NCBI GenBank assembly: GCA_934281565.1
Contig: CAKQXI010000112.1
Span: 1-7,937 of the forward strand
Reading direction: 5' to 3'
From: an uncultured Prevotella sp.
Lineage (GTDB): Bacteria > Bacteroidota > Bacteroidia > Bacteroidales > Bacteroidaceae
Length of the DNA stretch: 7,937 nt
A program made the translations under genes and the position numbers. Shown in pieces: positions 6,481 to 7,937 of this stretch. How positions within the stretch are numbered: position 1 is the first letter of the stretch; each line of letters opens with the position of its first letter. The notes beneath the pieces are model-generated. The model saw only the letters and a program-made list of their open reading frames with translations, was not told where the DNA came from and searched no databases.

Positions 6481-7671
6481 ATGGGACAATTACAAGAAAG
6501 ATACAAGAATTATCGTGAACCTCAGAAGTATATGGAAGCCGGCGTGTATCCATACTTCCGTGAGATCACAAGTAAGCAGATGACAGAAGTTACCGACATC
6601 GACGGTCATAAGATTTTGATGTTCGGTTCTAATGCTTACCAGGGTTTGACCAATGACCAGCGTGTCATTGACGCTGCAAAGGCAGCTTTAGATAAGTATG
6701 GTTCAGGTTGTGCAGGAAGTCGTTTCCTCAACGGTACGCTCGACTTGCACGTGCAGTTGGAAAAAGAACTTGCCGAATTTATGCACAAGGATGAGACTCT
6801 ATGTTTCTCCACAGGCTTCTCTGTAAACCAGGGAGTGCTTGCTTGCGTGGTAGGTCGCAACGATTACATCATCTGTGATGACCGTGACCATGCGAGTATT
6901 GTGGACGGTCGTCGTCTCTCTTTTGCAACACAGCTCCACTACAAGCACAATGATATGGAAGATTTGGAGCGTGTGCTCCAGAAGCTCCCTCACGATGCTG
7001 TCAAGCTGATTGTGGTAGACGGTGTATTCTCTATGGAGGGTGACCTTGCCAACTTGCCTGAGATCGTGAAGTTGAAGCATAAGTACAACTGCTCTATCAT
7101 GGTTGATGAGGCTCATGGTCTTGGTGTATTCGGCAAACAAGGTCGTGGCGTTTGTGACCATTTTGGCTTGACTGACGAGGTAGACCTTATCATGGGTACT
7201 TTCTCCAAGAGCTTGGCATCTATCGGTGGCTTCATCGCTTCAGACAAGGATACCATCAACTTCTTGCGCCACAACTGCCGTACTTACATCTTCAGTGCTT
7301 CCAATACTCCTGCTGCTACGGCTGCTGCACTCGAGGCATTGCATATCATTGAGCATGATGAGGAGCGTTTCAAGAACTTATGGGATGTAACCAACTATGC
7401 TTTGAAGCGTTTCCGTGAGGAAGGCTTCGAGATTGGTGATACCGAGAGTCCTATTATTCCTCTTTATGTGCGTGATGCTCAGAAGACATTCTTGGTTACC
7501 AAGAAAGCATACGATAGGGGCGTGTTCATCAACCCTGTCATTCCTCCAGCTTGTGCACCAACAGATACATTGGTTCGCTTTGCTTTGATGGCTACCCATA
7601 CCAAGGAGCAAGTGGAGCGTGGTGTCCAGATCTTGAAGGAAGTCTTCGTTGAGGAAGGCATTATCAAGTAA
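6481..7671 (+). CDS. spt: serine palmitoyltransferase, first enzyme of sphingolipid synthesis
   Basis: This 396-residue PLP enzyme of the alpha-oxoamine synthase family (with KBL, BioF and ALAS) condenses L-serine with a long-chain acyl-CoA or acyl-ACP to give 3-ketosphinganine. Visible features are the SGCAGSRFLNGT segment (75-86), DHAS (136-139) with PLP-stacking His137, VDEAHGLG (208-215) with Asp209 and His212, and TFSKSLAS (240-247) with the Schiff-base Lys243. The spacings between these four residues equal those I recall for Sphingomonas SPT. Overall sequence closely resembles, from memory, the Bacteroides SPT (BT_0870 type), including SNAYQGL and NPVIPPACAP, which argues against glycine C-acetyltransferase or BioF. 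The start at 6481 is chosen over the in-frame ATG at 6406 because the promoter lies between them and MGQLQ.. matches family N-termini. It is monocistronic, with its own promoter and a terminator about 80 nt after the stop. Confidence 0.93.
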   Translation: MGQLQERYKNYREPQKYMEAGVYPYFREITSKQMTEVTDIDGHKILMFGSNAYQGLTNDQRVIDAAKAALDKYGSGCAGSRFLNGTLDLHVQLEKELAEFMHKDETLCFSTGFSVNQGVLACVVGRNDYIICDDRDHASIVDGRRLSFATQLHYKHNDMEDLERVLQKLPHDAVKLIVVDGVFSMEGDLANLPEIVKLKHKYNCSIMVDEAHGLGVFGKQGRGVCDHFGLTDEVDLIMGTFSKSLASIGGFIASDKDTINFLRHNCRTYIFSASNTPAATAAALEALHIIEHDEERFKNLWDVTNYALKRFREEGFEIGDTESPIIPLYVRDAQKTFLVTKKAYDRGVFINPVIPPACAPTDTLVRFALMATHTKEQVERGVQILKEVFVEEGIIK

Positions 7672-7753
7672 ATTATGAGGTTGTTAAATATATTTTATAA
7701 GGGTTAATCGAAAAGATTAAAATAAGTAGTATACGAATTGTGCAAAGCGATAG

Positions 7754-7786
7754 AGACGGATGGAGTTAACTTCCATCCGTCTTTTT
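7754..7786 (+). terminator. intrinsic terminator after spt
   Basis: An 11-bp perfect stem (AGACGGATGGA pairing with TCCATCCGTCT, 7754-7764 and 7772-7782) encloses a 7-nt loop (GTTAACT). Including the last stem base, a run of five T follows. It lies 82 nt after the spt stop and faces rightwards, so it should end the spt transcript and insulate the next unit. Confidence 0.9.
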
Positions 7787-7841
7787 GTTTGCTGTTTTTA
7801 TAAAAACAGATGGTTTTCTTGCAAATTCCAAATATTTTAGT

Positions 7842-7849
7842 TACTTTTG
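7842..7849 (+). promoter_or_regulatory. -7 element of a promoter for the next rightward unit
   Basis: TACTTTTG matches TAnnTTTG exactly, and CTTG at 7818-7821 gives a three-of-four -33 match at 20-nt spacing. Transcription would start near 7856. It comes 56 nt after the spt terminator, which fits a new transcription unit. Confidence 0.6.
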
Positions 7850-7865
7850 CACTGTCATTTCATGG

Positions 7866-7937
7866 ATGGCTGATAATGAGTTGTCAGTGTTAATCCGTGG
7901 TTTGGCTCTATTTATAAGATTTGACGTTTTACTAGCG
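7866..7937 (+). CDS. possible 5' end of an unidentified gene, cut by window edge
   Basis: From an ATG at 7866 a frame stays open for 24 codons to the window end (MADNELSVLIRGLALF...), with a hydrophobic stretch after the first few residues. It follows the predicted promoter at 7842-7849, but the leader would be only about 10 nt, short for this phylum, so the real start may lie further right and this may be untranslated leader. I do not recognise the sequence. Other ATGs here (7862, 7877) run into stops within a few codons. Confidence 0.22.
   Translation, partial: MADNELSVLIRGLALFIRFDVLLA

Noticed and set aside
7674..7707. Ten-codon frame starting ATGAGGTTG after the spt stop
   Set aside because: Too short, no conserved feature, and it lies in the probable 3' untranslated region.
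7704..7720. Small hairpin TTAATC-GAAAA-GATTAA after spt
   Set aside because: Only a 6-bp AT-rich stem with no T-tract; the strong terminator at 7754 explains transcript ending.
1..7937. Search for mobile element, CRISPR, toxin-antitoxin, defence or RNA genes
   Set aside because: Nearly all bases are in recognised housekeeping genes; gaps are short and hold promoters and one terminator only.

Overview
The window reads as an ordinary chromosomal segment of a Bacteroidota bacterium, most likely Bacteroidales and possibly a Prevotella-like genus. The support is threefold. The upstream regions carry Bacteroidota-type -7 elements (TAnnTTTG) and no Shine-Dalgarno sequences. A bacterial serine palmitoyltransferase is present. 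All proteins look like Bacteroidales housekeeping families. The genus is a guess from protein resemblance recalled from memory.

Left half, minus strand (4425 down to 1): a compact run lon -> tgt -> lptG-like permease. Only 14 nt separate lon from tgt and 1 nt separates tgt from the permease, so they are very probably co-transcribed from a promoter just upstream of lon (-7 at 4453-4460). Lon is an ATP-dependent quality-control protease, Tgt puts queuine or its precursor into tRNA, and the permease, cut by the window edge, belongs to the lipopolysaccharide export family.

Middle: trmN6 (yfiC family tRNA A37 N6-methyltransferase) is transcribed rightwards from 4585, divergent from lon. It meets a leftward lipid-kinase gene (DAGK/sphingosine kinase superfamily) tail to tail, with the two stop codons overlapping in the four bases TTAG at 5271-5274.

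Right: the lipid kinase and serine palmitoyltransferase (spt) are divergent, sharing a 181-bp AT-rich intergenic region with two back-to-back promoters and a 12-bp perfect palindrome almost exactly between them. Spt catalyses the first step of sphingolipid synthesis. The kinase has a sphingosine-kinase-like GSGN nucleotide-loop motif, so the pair may form a sphingolipid module. A strong intrinsic terminator follows spt, and a new promoter near 7842 appears to start a further rightward gene whose body lies outside the window.

I see no mobile element, CRISPR array, RNA gene or defence system, and I do not think a wholly new system is present. The points most worth a second look are the spt/lipid-kinase pair with its shared control region and the loss of the zinc-binding cysteines in Tgt.
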